DNA of 47,079 nt from Colwellia sp. (GCA_029938115.1 JAPYOP010000036.1:1-47079), one strand, 5' to 3'. Positions 1 through 9,674 are shown, counted from the stretch's first letter. Notes: generated by a model not told the origin, from the letters alone. Translations and numbers: made by a program.

Positions 1-43
1 AAAATAAAATAAAATAAAATAAAATAAAATAAAATAAAATAAA
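1..43. repeat. AAAAT pentanucleotide tandem array
   Basis: Eight perfect head-to-tail copies of AAAAT plus a partial unit sit at the very start of the window, so the array may extend further upstream. It lies about 170 bases before the outer-membrane protein gene. Arrays of this kind can change length by slipped-strand mispairing. Whether this one affects expression cannot be judged from one sequence. Confidence 0.95.
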
Positions 44-223
44 GATCGTTTAATTGGAATTAAGTCGTTGAACTTTCAGTTTATAGCCCTACTAAAGACA
101 AACATGAAAGACCAGCCACTCTAGAATTTATGGTACGGACATTACTGAGACGTATCCATAATATACTGTTAGTTTCGCAGCCCACGATTCTAGCTGTATT
201 TTTAACTGGGCATGGAGATTAAA

Positions 224-802
224 ATGAAAAAAGTAGTATTAGTATCAGCCTTATTGTTATCCCTAGGAACTGCACAAGCAGCAGAATCACCTCGTTGGGA
301 TAGAGCTTCAATTTCTTATCAATCAGTTGATATTGATGATGATGATAAATTAACAGGCTTTGCTGTTTCTGGTAGCAAGTTACTCGGTGAGGACTTCTTT
401 GTTGTTGGTAGTTATGGAAATGCGTCGGATGATATTGAAGGTATAGAATTCGATTTTAACACTTTGTCTGTCGGTTTAGGCTACCGTTATTCTATATCCC
501 AAAGCGCAGATCTTTTCGGTGTGGTTTCATATGAGGATATGGAAATTGAAGTATCATATCAAGGTAACTCCGCAAGCATTAGTGATAATGGTTACGGGTT
601 AAGAGTCGGTGTTCGCTCAATGCTCTCTGAAAAAGTTGAGTTAAGCGCTTCTCTTCAGTATGTAGATATTGCTGATGAAACAGAAACAGATTTTCGTGTA
701 TCGGCTTTATACAGTTTTACAGAGCAATTTTCAGTTGGTGTTGGTTATAGCAAAGCTGGTGATGTTGATACACTTTCGGTATCAGCAGTCTATTTTTTCT
801 AA
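224..802 (+). CDS. Small outer-membrane beta-barrel protein
   Basis: A 192-residue protein with a clear Sec signal peptide (MKKVVLVSALLLSLGTAQA, cleavage after Ala-Gln-Ala). The mature part alternates polar and hydrophobic residues in short strands and ends in Tyr-Phe-Phe, the terminal aromatic expected of a protein folded by the BAM complex. Size and pattern suit an eight-stranded barrel of the opacity/OmpA-like porin families; the exact family is not resolved. An in-frame ATG exists at 212, but the GGAG at 214-217 lies between the two ATGs with good spacing to 224 and the signal peptide begins there, so 224 is preferred. It appears to be monocistronic. Function unknown: adhesion, surface structure or small-molecule passage are all possible. 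Confidence 0.8.
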   Translation: MKKVVLVSALLLSLGTAQAAESPRWDRASISYQSVDIDDDDKLTGFAVSGSKLLGEDFFVVGSYGNASDDIEGIEFDFNTLSVGLGYRYSISQSADLFGVVSYEDMEIEVSYQGNSASISDNGYGLRVGVRSMLSEKVELSASLQYVDIADETETDFRVSALYSFTEQFSVGVGYSKAGDVDTLSVSAVYFF

Positions 803-1206
803 GTAATGCGAAACTAACAAATAAGAATAGGTGCCTGCTTTATAGGTAAATAAAGATTTCTTTTGTGAAGGGATGGGTATTCGTTATTTAGAATTTGAAA
901 CATGAAGTCTAGCTTTTCGATAATATAGCGGACATAAACTTCATACTTTCAGGTGTAACGCTGTAACATAGTTAAATAGGTTGTATTCTATTTCATCCCT
1001 TGCACTTGCTCCAAAAAAGACATTACTTAATACGTTATTGCAGCAATTGTATTACATTGAATGAAACCAAAATAGAATATTAACAGGTATTAAAGTTCTT
1101 GATACGACCGAAACAAGTGATATTTTAAGGTATAAAGACATAAATAAAATTTACTTATATATTTACTTTTAACAATCACAATTTAATAAAAAAAACGGGA
1201 TGTTAA
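803..1206. other. Gene-free intergenic stretch
   Basis: About 400 AT-rich bases between the beta-barrel gene and the lipoprotein gene. I see no convincing reading frame, no strong hairpin with a T-run and no repeat. It presumably holds the promoter of the downstream lipoprotein gene, but no box is clear enough to name. Confidence 0.5.
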
Positions 1207-2613
1207 ATGACTACTATCAATGGCTTTTCGAGTATATTTTTTATCATATTATTAGCAGCTTGCAGCCAAACTGATGACTCAAAAAAGTCAGCTGACATTC
1301 AACAAAAACTAGATAAGCCACAAGATAATTCCGTGCAAATAATATCACGCGCGGCCTATAAAGACAGCCTTTATAGTTTTTGGTTAGGACAAAATATTGC
1401 CAATTGGACTGGGCTCGTGACTGAAATGGATAAAATTGGTGGTGATGGCCCACCTGGTGAGTTTTATACCCGCGACGATTGGGGGAAAACTGATCAACCG
1501 AGCATATGGGGAGAAGGTATTCCTAGCTATTTATCAGAGAACATAGATTTTGTTTTTGAAGATGAGACAGGTGTTTGGGGCTCAGATGATGATACTGATA
1601 TTGAATATATGTACCAATACCTTTTATATACAAATAAAACTACGATACTCACTCCTGCACAGATACGTGATGGCTGGTTAAAACATATATACTCTGATGA
1701 AAACACCCCTTTTACCTCTAAAGGGAGGCCTGAAAATTATCTATGGGTATCAAATCAACGAGCTCATGACTTAATGGCAAACGAAGGTTTATTACCGCCA
1801 GAGACTAGCCACCCGGATAATAATAAAGAATACGAGATGATCGACGCACAGTTAACCACTGAAATATTTGGTTTTTTTGCCCCAGCCAGACCTGATATAG
1901 CATTAAAAATGGCATATTTACCTATTCGTACTACGGCTAGAGAAAACGCGGCTTGGGCCTCTGAGTTTTACGTGATTATGTATTCACTTGCTTCCTCTGT
2001 AGACAAATCATTACCAATGAAAGATCAAATTCAATGGATGGCTAACATCGCAAGACAACGTTTACCTAATGATTCTTATTCAGCCAAAATGTTTGATTTT
2101 GTTCAAAGTAGACATCAAGCCAGTGATAAATGGGAAGCAGTACGTGATGCTCTTTATCAAAAATACCAAGTTAATCAAGAGGACGGTTATAACATTACCT
2201 CTCGAAATATGTACTGTAATGGCTGCTTTGCTTCAGGTATAAACTTTGCGGCCAGTATCGTTAGTTTATTTTATGGTGAAGGCGACATTATTGAAACAAT
2301 AAAAATTGCCGCATTAAGTGGTTGGGATTCTGATAATCCTGCGGCGACTTGGGGAGGATTACTAGGTTTTATGATTGGTCGGTCAGGTGTAGAAAAAGCG
2401 TTTGACAGAACATTTTCTGATAAATTTAATATCCATCGAACACGCGGAAATTTTCCAAACAATGGCTTAGATGACTTCTCAAATATGGCTGAACAAGGTC
2501 TTGCAATAATAGATCGTGTTGTTGTAGAGCAAATGGGGGGGGAAATTGATCAAGAACATGATACATGGATTATTCCCAAGCTGAATAATGAAATAATACC
2601 TGCGAGCGATTGA
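1207..2613 (+). CDS. ADP-ribosylglycohydrolase-family lipoprotein
   Basis: A 468-residue protein. The N-terminus is a lipoprotein signal with lipobox LAAC and Cys19 as the lipidated residue, so the protein is predicted to be membrane-anchored outside the cytoplasm. The body resembles the ADP-ribosylglycohydrolase/crystallin J1 fold. An acidic DDDTDIEYMY stretch near residue 125 matches the family's first metal-binding Asp cluster. A second motif, GWDSDNPAATWGGLLG near residue 375, matches the late GGDTDTNAA-type metal site followed by the Gly-rich helix. Known members remove ADP-ribose from Arg or other acceptors using two Mg ions and are usually cytoplasmic, so a lipoprotein form is unusual. 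The substrate is unknown. No partner gene is adjacent. Confidence 0.75.
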   Translation: MTTINGFSSIFFIILLAACSQTDDSKKSADIQQKLDKPQDNSVQIISRAAYKDSLYSFWLGQNIANWTGLVTEMDKIGGDGPPGEFYTRDDWGKTDQPSIWGEGIPSYLSENIDFVFEDETGVWGSDDDTDIEYMYQYLLYTNKTTILTPAQIRDGWLKHIYSDENTPFTSKGRPENYLWVSNQRAHDLMANEGLLPPETSHPDNNKEYEMIDAQLTTEIFGFFAPARPDIALKMAYLPIRTTARENAAWASEFYVIMYSLASSVDKSLPMKDQIQWMANIARQRLPNDSYSAKMFDFVQSRHQASDKWEAVRDALYQKYQVNQEDGYNITSRNMYCNGCFASGINFAASIVSLFYGEGDIIETIKIAALSGWDSDNPAATWGGLLGFMIGRSGVEKAFDRTFSDKFNIHRTRGNFPNNGLDDFSNMAEQGLAIIDRVVVEQMGGEIDQEHDTWIIPKLNNEIIPASD

Positions 2614-2768
2614 TTTTAAGTCTAAAAGTTACCTATTCTTAAGTGTTCGACTACTTGGTGTTAATTTGCGTCTCCCAATTATCCACTTAGACCTATTAAT
2701 TGCAGTGAATATTGATCCGACCCATGTCGATATTTTAGTTAAGTTTAGTGGTATACCATTAATTTTAT

Positions 2769-2792
2769 TGGTTCAGTTTTTGGTTCAGTTTT
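2769..2792. repeat. 12-base perfect tandem duplication
   Basis: The unit TGGTTCAGTTTT occurs twice head to tail without mismatch. It lies in a gene-free region, and no function is apparent. Confidence 0.85.
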
Positions 2793-3104
2793 GGTGCAAC
2801 GACTGGGACAAATATAGATGCAATTTAACATGCATGGGCATGAACACCGCCAAGGATAGCGTAATGCTGAATGTGTCATTCTTTTATGCTTTATATTAGT
2901 AAATTCATTTCATTGTAATAATCTGCAACAGGTATTTTTACAATGTAGATAATCAGCCTATTCCTTGAATAATTCAAGTACTGGGTGTAGGGTGGTAATT
3001 CATTGATTGCATTGGATTTTAACGTTTTATCAGTGAAGGGTAAAGTAACCTTTTACAGAGTTTAAACCGCTATAGGGCTTTTAAATCAAAGGTTATTGAA
3101 AATT

Positions 3105-3137
3105 AGTTTTATTCATATTCAGGTTCAGAATAAAACT
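3105..3137 (-). terminator. AT-rich hairpin after the DUF2955 gene
   Basis: AGTTTTATTC and its exact reverse complement GAATAAAACT form 10-base arms around a 13-base loop, just past the stop codon of the minus-strand efflux operon. On the minus strand it is followed by AATTTT, a weak T-run. The stem is poor in GC, so termination efficiency is doubtful. Confidence 0.45.
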
Positions 3138-3150
3138 TAACAGATAGAAA

Positions 3151-4203
3151 TTAGGCTCTTGCTATTTTCTTAATCAGTGGGCTTGCGGCTATTGTAGCAA
3201 AGATAACATAACCGCATGCGCAACCAATTTGAACAATACGAGTATAAAATTTTTCATCGGCGTCGGCAGCGCTTAATGTTGCCCCAAAAATTAAAATAAT
3301 TATGGTAGAAAATGCCATGGCATAAAGTGGTGCTAACGCTTTATCTGAAAATATTATTTTAGCAAAAACAATCACAATTAATGAAAATAGTAGCATTAAA
3401 AAAGTAAAATTCGGAACAATGGTTAGTATGTTGTACATTGCAATAGCCACTAAACCACCAATGGCATTACCCACAAGTAAGGCTTTGCTTCCTTTCACTC
3501 CTGCAACTAAATCTGGCTTTTGCGCTAACATGGCAATAAAAGCCAGAATTAACACTGAGCTACTTAAGTTAAAAGAAAAGAAAAAAATCATTACTGGCAT
3601 TATCATTAATGTGCTTAATAAAGCGAATTTAACTCGATTTGGCTTATCAGCAAGTGCTTTTTTTTCATTGGCCTCGTTATTTGTTAAGTCAGTTTGCTTT
3701 GGATCGGCAATTAATTCATGCATGACCATGGTAATCGTTAGTGATAAAAAGCAGGAAAATAGAAAGCCAACGGTAAATACTTGCGCGACATCTTGATGCA
3801 GTAGTCCGAGCATCGGAATGACAGTAAAACCCACTAAAAGCATGGTGATTACTAACTCATTGCCGCCAGAATTATTCCAATAGGAAATCCAAAAAATAAG
3901 CAAGGTCATGACCAGCATGAACACGATAGGAAAGGGCAGTAATAACCTTGTAATTATTCCACCTAAAATAAATGCGCTGAGGATTATAAGAAATACAGCC
4001 AGCAACTTCTTAAAAGGAAGCTTACTGTTTTTACTTCCTAAAAATTTAGCAACAAAAACAGGGGTAATAAAAGCAAACGGCCAATTAAATATAAAAGCGA
4101 TTGCAATCGCAAATACTACTCCGACAAAAAATCGTAATATGCTGACTTCTCGTTGAGATAAGGTTGCTGTTTTTGGAAAAAAGCTGGCTAGTTGAATGTT
4201 CAT
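3151..4203 (-). CDS. DUF2955 (FUSC-like) inner-membrane protein
   Basis: About 350 residues, almost wholly hydrophobic, with two blocks of closely spaced transmembrane helices separated by a charged cytoplasmic segment near residues 165-195 (Lys/Asn/Glu-rich). This is the layout of DUF2955/FUSC proteins, relatives of the aromatic-acid exporter subunit AaeB. Such proteins work with an HlyD-type membrane fusion protein, and exactly such a gene lies immediately upstream with a gap of under 20 bases, so the two are almost certainly one transcript. A TTG two codons upstream (4209) could also initiate, but the ATG at 4203 is preferred. The exported compound is unknown. No outer-membrane TolC-type gene is present here. 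Confidence 0.82.
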   Translation of the reverse strand: MNIQLASFFPKTATLSQREVSILRFFVGVVFAIAIAFIFNWPFAFITPVFVAKFLGSKNSKLPFKKLLAVFLIILSAFILGGIITRLLLPFPIVFMLVMTLLIFWISYWNNSGGNELVITMLLVGFTVIPMLGLLHQDVAQVFTVGFLFSCFLSLTITMVMHELIADPKQTDLTNNEANEKKALADKPNRVKFALLSTLMIMPVMIFFFSFNLSSSVLILAFIAMLAQKPDLVAGVKGSKALLVGNAIGGLVAIAMYNILTIVPNFTFLMLLFSLIVIVFAKIIFSDKALAPLYAMAFSTIIILIFGATLSAADADEKFYTRIVQIGCACGYVIFATIAASPLIKKIARA

Positions 4204-4221
4204 TAACAATGACTTTAGTCG

Positions 4222-5304
4222 TTAGTACAAGTAGGCTAATTTACTAGTGAGCCAAATAGATATTTTACCTAAACCATTAAGAATAAAATTATCGCCAGTA
4301 TAAGTTATGATGTCAGCTTGACCTCCTTCTCTTAAAAACGATTTGTTAACATCGCTATTAAATTTAATAATAACGGTAAAACGTTGAGCTTCACGCATCC
4401 AACCTGTTGTTTTTTCAGGTGTAGGGAGTTCACCGGGGACGCTTTTATCAAAACTAACACCGTAACCAATGCTAACAACAGTGCCAGTGACTATTTCACC
4501 AGGTGAAGAATCTAGCACTATATCAACGGCATCGCCTTTTTTAATGTTTCCTAAATTATTTTCTCTGTAGGATGCTTCTACCCAAAAATACTCAGTGTTA
4601 ATAAAAGTCATTATTTTACTGCCTACAGCGGCATAATGACCAACATTGACTTTAGCATAAGAAATAACACCGTCACTTGGTGCAGATACTTTAGTTCGGT
4701 TTAAGTCTAACTGAGCCGCTGAAAGTACTGTTAAAGCACTTTGAATCTTTGTATTCTCACTGCCTTTCTTACCTAATAACTGTTGTGCTTTTTCATAAGA
4801 TGCTTGAGCATTCAATACATTTTGCTGTGCTCCGACTAGTGCCGATCGAGCTTGATCACCTTGTGCTTTAGACACAACACCTTGAGCTTCAACTTCAAAT
4901 ATTCGGTTTGCATTTGCTTCTTTCTCAATTAAGTTTGCTTTGGCTTTTTCTAAATTAGCTTTTGCAGCTGCTACCGATGCGGTATCTGCACCAACACTTT
5001 GTCCGGCAAGGTTCAAATCTGTTTGCGCTTTGTCTACTGCTAATTGATAATCGGTTGCCTCAATCTCAAAAAGTAAATCACCTTTTCTAACAATTTTATC
5101 GCCGCCAATATGAATTTTTGATATTTTCCCTGCTACTTGAGGCACTATCGGTGTTACAAAAGATCGTACGCGCGCTTGATCTGTAGTGGGAGTGAGGCGA
5201 TCACCAACTATATACCAAATAAAATAGAGTAAAGATAAGCTCAAAATAATCTTGGTCAGCTTTTGGGTAAAATCTGGTTTGTTTTTTGTTTTAGCTTCAG
5301 ACAT
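4222..5304 (-). CDS. HlyD/EmrA-type membrane fusion protein
   Basis: A 360-residue periplasmic adaptor. A single N-terminal transmembrane helix (about residues 14-32) is followed by a biotinyl/lipoyl-like half (GKISKIHIGGDKIVRKGDLL). Next comes a long Ala/Gln/Glu-rich coiled-coil hairpin (about residues 75-195), the second lipoyl half (VSAPSDGVISYAKVNVGHYA) and a beta-barrel region. This is the order in EmrA/AaeA. It should bridge the DUF2955 permease encoded directly downstream to an outer-membrane channel encoded elsewhere. The start has a GAGAA ribosome binding site. The 133 bases upstream separate it from the PerM-family gene and may contain its own promoter. Confidence 0.9.
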   Translation of the reverse strand: MSEAKTKNKPDFTQKLTKIILSLSLLYFIWYIVGDRLTPTTDQARVRSFVTPIVPQVAGKISKIHIGGDKIVRKGDLLFEIEATDYQLAVDKAQTDLNLAGQSVGADTASVAAAKANLEKAKANLIEKEANANRIFEVEAQGVVSKAQGDQARSALVGAQQNVLNAQASYEKAQQLLGKKGSENTKIQSALTVLSAAQLDLNRTKVSAPSDGVISYAKVNVGHYAAVGSKIMTFINTEYFWVEASYRENNLGNIKKGDAVDIVLDSSPGEIVTGTVVSIGYGVSFDKSVPGELPTPEKTTGWMREAQRFTVIIKFNSDVNKSFLREGGQADIITYTGDNFILNGLGKISIWLTSKLAYLY

Positions 5305-5437
5305 TTTATTCTCGTTATTTTGTCATGTGTTTCTTCGCTGCTTCCTTTGACGATCTTAGGATGAACGAAGGAGCTCTATGCTAACATCAGTGCACAGAGC
5401 GAATGGGAGGAGGAGGCAAATAGTTAGTGGCATTAAG

Positions 5438-6523
5438 CTACTTAGAATGTGCAAGCCAGTCTGTCATTAATTGATAACCTATTGCTAATACAACGGCACC
5501 AACAAATAGACCAATGATGCCAGATAATATCATGCCGCCAATAGCGCCGAGTAAAATAACTAACATAGGTATGTCCATTCCTCGTCCTAAAAACATAGGT
5601 TTAAGCACAGCGTCACTCATGCTAACTAATATACTAAAAACTAGAAATATAACGGCAGGTGTTGTATCGGCAACTGAAAAATAATAAGCAGCGATAGGAC
5701 CTAAAATAATGATAGGGGGCAATTGTGCGATGGCCAGCATAAGCACGACAACGGCCCAAACACCAGCAGCAGGAATGCCAGCGATAAGTATGCCAACTCC
5801 TGAAAGTAAAGACTGAATAATGGCAACCCCCAGCACACCTGTGGCTACACTTCTGATGGTTGCAATTGTTGTGGTAATAGTACGATCACCACTTTCACGC
5901 ATCAAGCGAGTCATTAACGCGCTGATGCCTTGATGACAGGCGTTAGATTTAGCCATAAATACCACAGCAATAATTAAAGAGACAATAAACTGGATAATAC
6001 TACCGCCGACACCTGCTGCTTTAGCAAGTAATGTCGTGGAAAAGCTCTTTATCTGCTCTGAATATTGGCTAGCAACTTTTTGAATATCTTTTGAGGCAGC
6101 CTGCCATAAATTATAAGTTTGTTCGCCTATTAGTGGCCACTCTTTTACGCTTTCATCAGCACTAGGGATTTTTAAAGTGCCCTCTTCAATACCTTGATAA
6201 AGGTGTTGCGCTGAATCAATAGATGATGTTGATAGGCTTATTGCGGGCAAAGCAATGAGAGATATGCCAACTAGGGCAATAATGGTAGATGCTAACTTTT
6301 TGTTTCCCTTTAAAAAACCACTTAACTTTATATGTAAAGGATGCAGTGCTACAGCCATAATAGCGCCCCAAAGAACAATGAGCACAAAAGGTTGTACTAT
6401 TTGAATACACCAGAATAAAATTAATGCCAAGGCGCTGAGTTTGATCGCAATGTCGATAATTCGGCGGTTGAATTCTGTATCTGAGGACGAGGTTGATTCA
6501 GCTAGCTCTTTTGGTTTTGACAT
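5438..6523 (-). CDS. AI-2E/PerM family transporter
   Basis: A 361-residue polytopic membrane protein of the AI-2E transporter (PerM, formerly UPF0118) family. Visible features are an N-terminal pair of helices (ALALILFWCIQIVQPFVLIVLW), a soluble segment around residues 100-165, a helix around 175-195, and a C-terminal block of hydrophobic helices with the conserved region DAVLKPMFLGRGMDIPMLV that typifies the family. Members export small molecules or act as Na+(Li+)/H+ antiporters; the substrate here cannot be deduced. An AGGATACATA ribosome binding site precedes the ATG. The gap to the ion-channel gene is 43 bases, which suggests cotranscription from the cpx side. Confidence 0.88.
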   Translation of the reverse strand: MSKPKELAESTSSSDTEFNRRIIDIAIKLSALALILFWCIQIVQPFVLIVLWGAIMAVALHPLHIKLSGFLKGNKKLASTIIALVGISLIALPAISLSTSSIDSAQHLYQGIEEGTLKIPSADESVKEWPLIGEQTYNLWQAASKDIQKVASQYSEQIKSFSTTLLAKAAGVGGSIIQFIVSLIIAVVFMAKSNACHQGISALMTRLMRESGDRTITTTIATIRSVATGVLGVAIIQSLLSGVGILIAGIPAAGVWAVVVLMLAIAQLPPIIILGPIAAYYFSVADTTPAVIFLVFSILVSMSDAVLKPMFLGRGMDIPMLVILLGAIGGMILSGIIGLFVGAVVLAIGYQLMTDWLAHSK

Positions 6524-6566
6524 TATGTATCCTGAGTATTGTTATTTTTATAAAGTTTTTATCGAA

Positions 6567-7235
6567 TTAATGTTTGTTTGATAAAGTGGACATTCTTGAG
6601 CCTACAAGACTAGCCACTAAAATAGCAAGATAAAATTGTCCAATAATGGCTTCTAAGTACACTAAAAACCGCGCAATAGGCAAGGTTGGAGAAATATCGC
6701 CAAAACCTAGTGTAGTAATAGTAACAAAGGAAAAATAGACAAAATCAGGAAACAGCATGAACCATTGATTACTATGTTGCATTGCTTGAAATGAGCCGGA
6801 GAATTCAAGCTGTAATAGAGTGAATAATACCGCCCAAATTAGTCCTAATAATAAATATAAACAAATAGCGCCGAGTATTTTATTGCCATCTATCTCGCCA
6901 GTAAATAGTACCTGTTTTGCTGTTTTAAAGGCAGTTGAGATAAAAAAGCTTAATAATAACAATAAATAAAGTTGATCAAATCCTGCATTGTCCAGCCAAC
7001 TTGAAAATATGGACACAGCAAATATTGCCAGCGGAAAGATAAAGGCTTTGCGTAAAATAAATTGTTTAGACTCAACTCCCCAAACAGCAACTAATAGGGT
7101 AATCACGGTGGTTGATTGCATGTATCTTTGTGCCGAATCATCGAAAAATTGCTGTGCTAAAGCTGTGCCTAGTAACAATAATATCAGTGAAAAAGTAAGA
7201 TAAATAAAATTGTCTTGTTGATCCATTGGCTTCAT
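6567..7235 (-). CDS. Two-TM-type potassium channel protein
   Basis: About 222 residues with several hydrophobic helices followed by a pore loop carrying the K+ selectivity filter TTLGFGD (near residue 178) and a last helix (FLVYLEAIIGQFYLAILVASLVG). The number of helices before the pore (four or five) gives a voltage-sensor-like layout, but no regular Arg ladder is seen. It lacks an RCK/TrkA-N regulatory domain. An earlier in-frame ATG at 7265 exists, but the ATG at 7235 has an AGAGAA Shine-Dalgarno-like site eight bases ahead and is preferred. The gene starts within a few dozen bases of the DUF748 stop codon, consistent with one operon. Confidence 0.85.
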   Translation of the reverse strand: MKPMDQQDNFIYLTFSLILLLLGTALAQQFFDDSAQRYMQSTTVITLLVAVWGVESKQFILRKAFIFPLAIFAVSIFSSWLDNAGFDQLYLLLLLSFFISTAFKTAKQVLFTGEIDGNKILGAICLYLLLGLIWAVLFTLLQLEFSGSFQAMQHSNQWFMLFPDFVYFSFVTITTLGFGDISPTLPIARFLVYLEAIIGQFYLAILVASLVGSRMSTLSNKH

Positions 7236-7271
7236 GTTTATTCTCTTTTGCTCTTGTATGGGCATTTAGTT

Positions 7272-9674
7272 CTAAACCGAGAGTTCGATACGCGGTTGAG
7301 CATTGTCGCTAGAATCTATTTTAGGTGCACATAACAATAACCTTGATGAAGCAATGTTTCCATGTTTGATAATATATTCTTTAAATGCTTCTTCTCGTTG
7401 TTCGGCAATATCTTTAAGCTGTCGAACATGATCTTTATCAATCACTTGACCTTTAGTAATTATACCTATATCGGCAGGCGTGCTGATGGCACAAATATTC
7501 ACTCGAGTATCTTCTTTGTCTTGCATTAATGCTATTAATTCTTGCAAGTATGTTTGTTGATTTTCATTGGGCTCTATCTGCTCAGCTTGATAAATTAAAT
7601 CATCAAAGCGTAATTTTAAGGCAAACTCCCCTACGGTCATTGCGACAGAGACAATATTAGCGTAAGGCACAAATGTAGTCATTAAATAGTCTTGAGTGGC
7701 CATCAAAATAGCTTTTTGAGTGATTAAAGTTATTACGCTACTCACGCCAAATTGAGGGTCTGAGATTGAGCCCGACAATGGTACATCAAGCTCGACATCG
7801 CCATGGCTATCTTTGAGCATACCTAATGCCATATTAAGCGGTAACGCCCCTTGGTCAATTAAAGCGCCTGCTTCATCACTATCTGCTATAGCCGTTTCCA
7901 ATCCTTGTAATAGAATAACAACGTTACCTTCAAGTTCATCACCGGTTAAAGTAAGATCAATATCAGTATTTAACTGGCCACTTTTTAATTCAATTTTCAT
8001 CGCCTGTTTCATATAACGAGAGATGGCAGGCAGGGAAAGTTCCTTTAATCCCCCTTGTAAATGATGCGTTGGAACTTGAGCGAAGGGTTGAGTAAAGCCT
8101 TTAAAGTCAAAATGAGCATACTTATTACTACGACCTATTAACTCAAATGGCGTTTGCTGCTCTTGCTTGGCTTTTGTGTTACTAAGCGCTCCTAAGTGCA
8201 AAGTATCAATATAGAGCAGGCGTTTTTTAACTGGCTCTACACTGTTATCTAGTAGAGATATTTGATTTTCACCTATGAATGAAAATTCATCTAGTGATAT
8301 TAAAAATTCGGCATTGTCTGGATTTATTTCATGATCTATTTCTTCTATAACTTCAATAGCACCTTCTTTTTCGGCTTGAGTCACTGGCAGCGTTACTAAG
8401 TTTGCTAGCACTTTATTTTTATCTAAAATCAGCTCGCTTTGCAGACTATCTAGAATAATTTTACGCACGGCTATTTGCTCCTCGCTCACTACAATATCGC
8501 TGATACTAAATTGCTTTATTGCAACGAGAGGTGGCAGGTCACTACTGTCATTTTTAGAAACATAGATGCCATCTACAACAAAACTAGATACTTTGATTTG
8601 AGGTGAACTATCGACATGAAAACTAATATCATTTAATGCTAATTGATCAAAGTGCACTAATTTTTGACTTGGTATTTGATGGTACATATCAACGTTATTA
8701 AGTGTTAATTGGCTAGAGCCACTGAGCTCAGTAATTTCGTTTTGACTAAATGTTAGCTTTAAATCGCTAATATTGTGTTCTAATTTTTCAAGACGGAAGA
8801 ATTGCTGCTGATAACCTATTACAAGATCGTTATTACTTAATTCAGCTTCAGATATGTGCAAATTAAGTTGCTCTGGCGCAATTGATATTTTTTGTTTGCT
8901 ACTAAGTGAAAAGAAGCCACTCAGCTCAGATAATTCGCTCGCATAGCGTTGTAACTTTTCAATAGGATAGTTGGTTATTAATAGTTGGCTATTGATCTCA
9001 CCTTTTCCCTGCTCAAAATTTGCATCGGCAATCAATTCCAAAGCCGTTTCATCAATAGTGCTGTGCAAAGACAATGTAGCTTGTTGAGATTGCAGACTGG
9101 CCTTTACTTGGCTAACTAATAATTCGTCGATGTTGATCTGGTGATGTTTTTCGTTATTTTTAACATCAATGATCACTTTTTCTAATGTTAACTCGGGTAA
9201 TAAAAGTTGATATAAAAATGATACAGCTTCATTTTTTTTCTTTCCTTCTAACTCATCATTGGCGCTTTTTTTGGCTAAATCAATACCGGCAATAATAAGC
9301 TGGGTAGGTGTTTTTTCAATTTTAAGGTAAGCACCATCTAACTCAAATTTACTCACCGCTATTTTATCAAGGAGTAATCGAAATAAAGTTACCCTAATGG
9401 CAAGTTTGTTTATCGACAGTACAGTTTTTTGCTTGGAGTTATTTAATGTTAAATCACTAATTGTTAGCTGGCTTAAAAAGGGGTTGTAACGAATGCTAGT
9501 TTCTGCAGAAAGAGTTAATCCCATTTCAAGTAATAATGGCTTGATGAAATGCTTGCTAAGAGGGGACGAAATTGCCCAAATAACTAGGTAGAGTGTTAGA
9601 AAGGTAGCCGCAAGTATTTTTATTAATTTATGGGAAAAAACAGATGGTTTTTTATTAAAAGCAGAAATGTTCAT
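7272..9674 (-). CDS. DUF748 AsmA-like envelope protein
   Basis: An 800-residue protein with one N-terminal transmembrane helix (about residues 18-38) and a long periplasmic region rich in short beta-strands. An AsmA/TamB-like start (LTISDLTLNNSKQKTVLSINKLAIRVTLFRLL) is followed by repeated strands and a C-terminal part (LPLNMALGMLKDSHGDVELDVPLSGSISDPQFGV) diagnostic of DUF748. The end carries an OmpA-like helix segment. Relatives of AsmA form hydrophobic-groove bridges for lipid transfer between the membranes. Whether DUF748 proteins do so is inference. It lies 35 bases after cpxA and abuts the ion-channel gene, so it may belong to the Cpx transcript. Confidence 0.85.
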   Translation of the reverse strand: MNISAFNKKPSVFSHKLIKILAATFLTLYLVIWAISSPLSKHFIKPLLLEMGLTLSAETSIRYNPFLSQLTISDLTLNNSKQKTVLSINKLAIRVTLFRLLLDKIAVSKFELDGAYLKIEKTPTQLIIAGIDLAKKSANDELEGKKKNEAVSFLYQLLLPELTLEKVIIDVKNNEKHHQINIDELLVSQVKASLQSQQATLSLHSTIDETALELIADANFEQGKGEINSQLLITNYPIEKLQRYASELSELSGFFSLSSKQKISIAPEQLNLHISEAELSNNDLVIGYQQQFFRLEKLEHNISDLKLTFSQNEITELSGSSQLTLNNVDMYHQIPSQKLVHFDQLALNDISFHVDSSPQIKVSSFVVDGIYVSKNDSSDLPPLVAIKQFSISDIVVSEEQIAVRKIILDSLQSELILDKNKVLANLVTLPVTQAEKEGAIEVIEEIDHEINPDNAEFLISLDEFSFIGENQISLLDNSVEPVKKRLLYIDTLHLGALSNTKAKQEQQTPFELIGRSNKYAHFDFKGFTQPFAQVPTHHLQGGLKELSLPAISRYMKQAMKIELKSGQLNTDIDLTLTGDELEGNVVILLQGLETAIADSDEAGALIDQGALPLNMALGMLKDSHGDVELDVPLSGSISDPQFGVSSVITLITQKAILMATQDYLMTTFVPYANIVSVAMTVGEFALKLRFDDLIYQAEQIEPNENQQTYLQELIALMQDKEDTRVNICAISTPADIGIITKGQVIDKDHVRQLKDIAEQREEAFKEYIIKHGNIASSRLLLCAPKIDSSDNAQPRIELSV

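Larger units (their letters stand above)
2614..3150. other. Gene-poor intergenic region
   Basis: A 537-base region between the glycohydrolase-like lipoprotein and the convergent DUF2955 gene. The only open frame (2666-2899, 77 codons) has no ribosome binding site, no recognisable domain and an unusual Cys/Trp-rich composition, so I do not call it a gene. The region contains a 12-base tandem duplication at 2769-2792 and an AT-rich hairpin at 3105-3137. It could be decayed mobile DNA, but nothing in it is identifiable. Confidence 0.5.

Noticed and set aside
2666-2899. 77-codon open frame on the plus strand
   Set aside because: No ribosome binding site, no domain, odd composition; the surrounding 537 bases look non-coding.
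3419-4156. Two plus-strand open frames of 125 and 82 codons
   Set aside because: Both lie antisense to the hydrophobic DUF2955 gene, which explains them fully.
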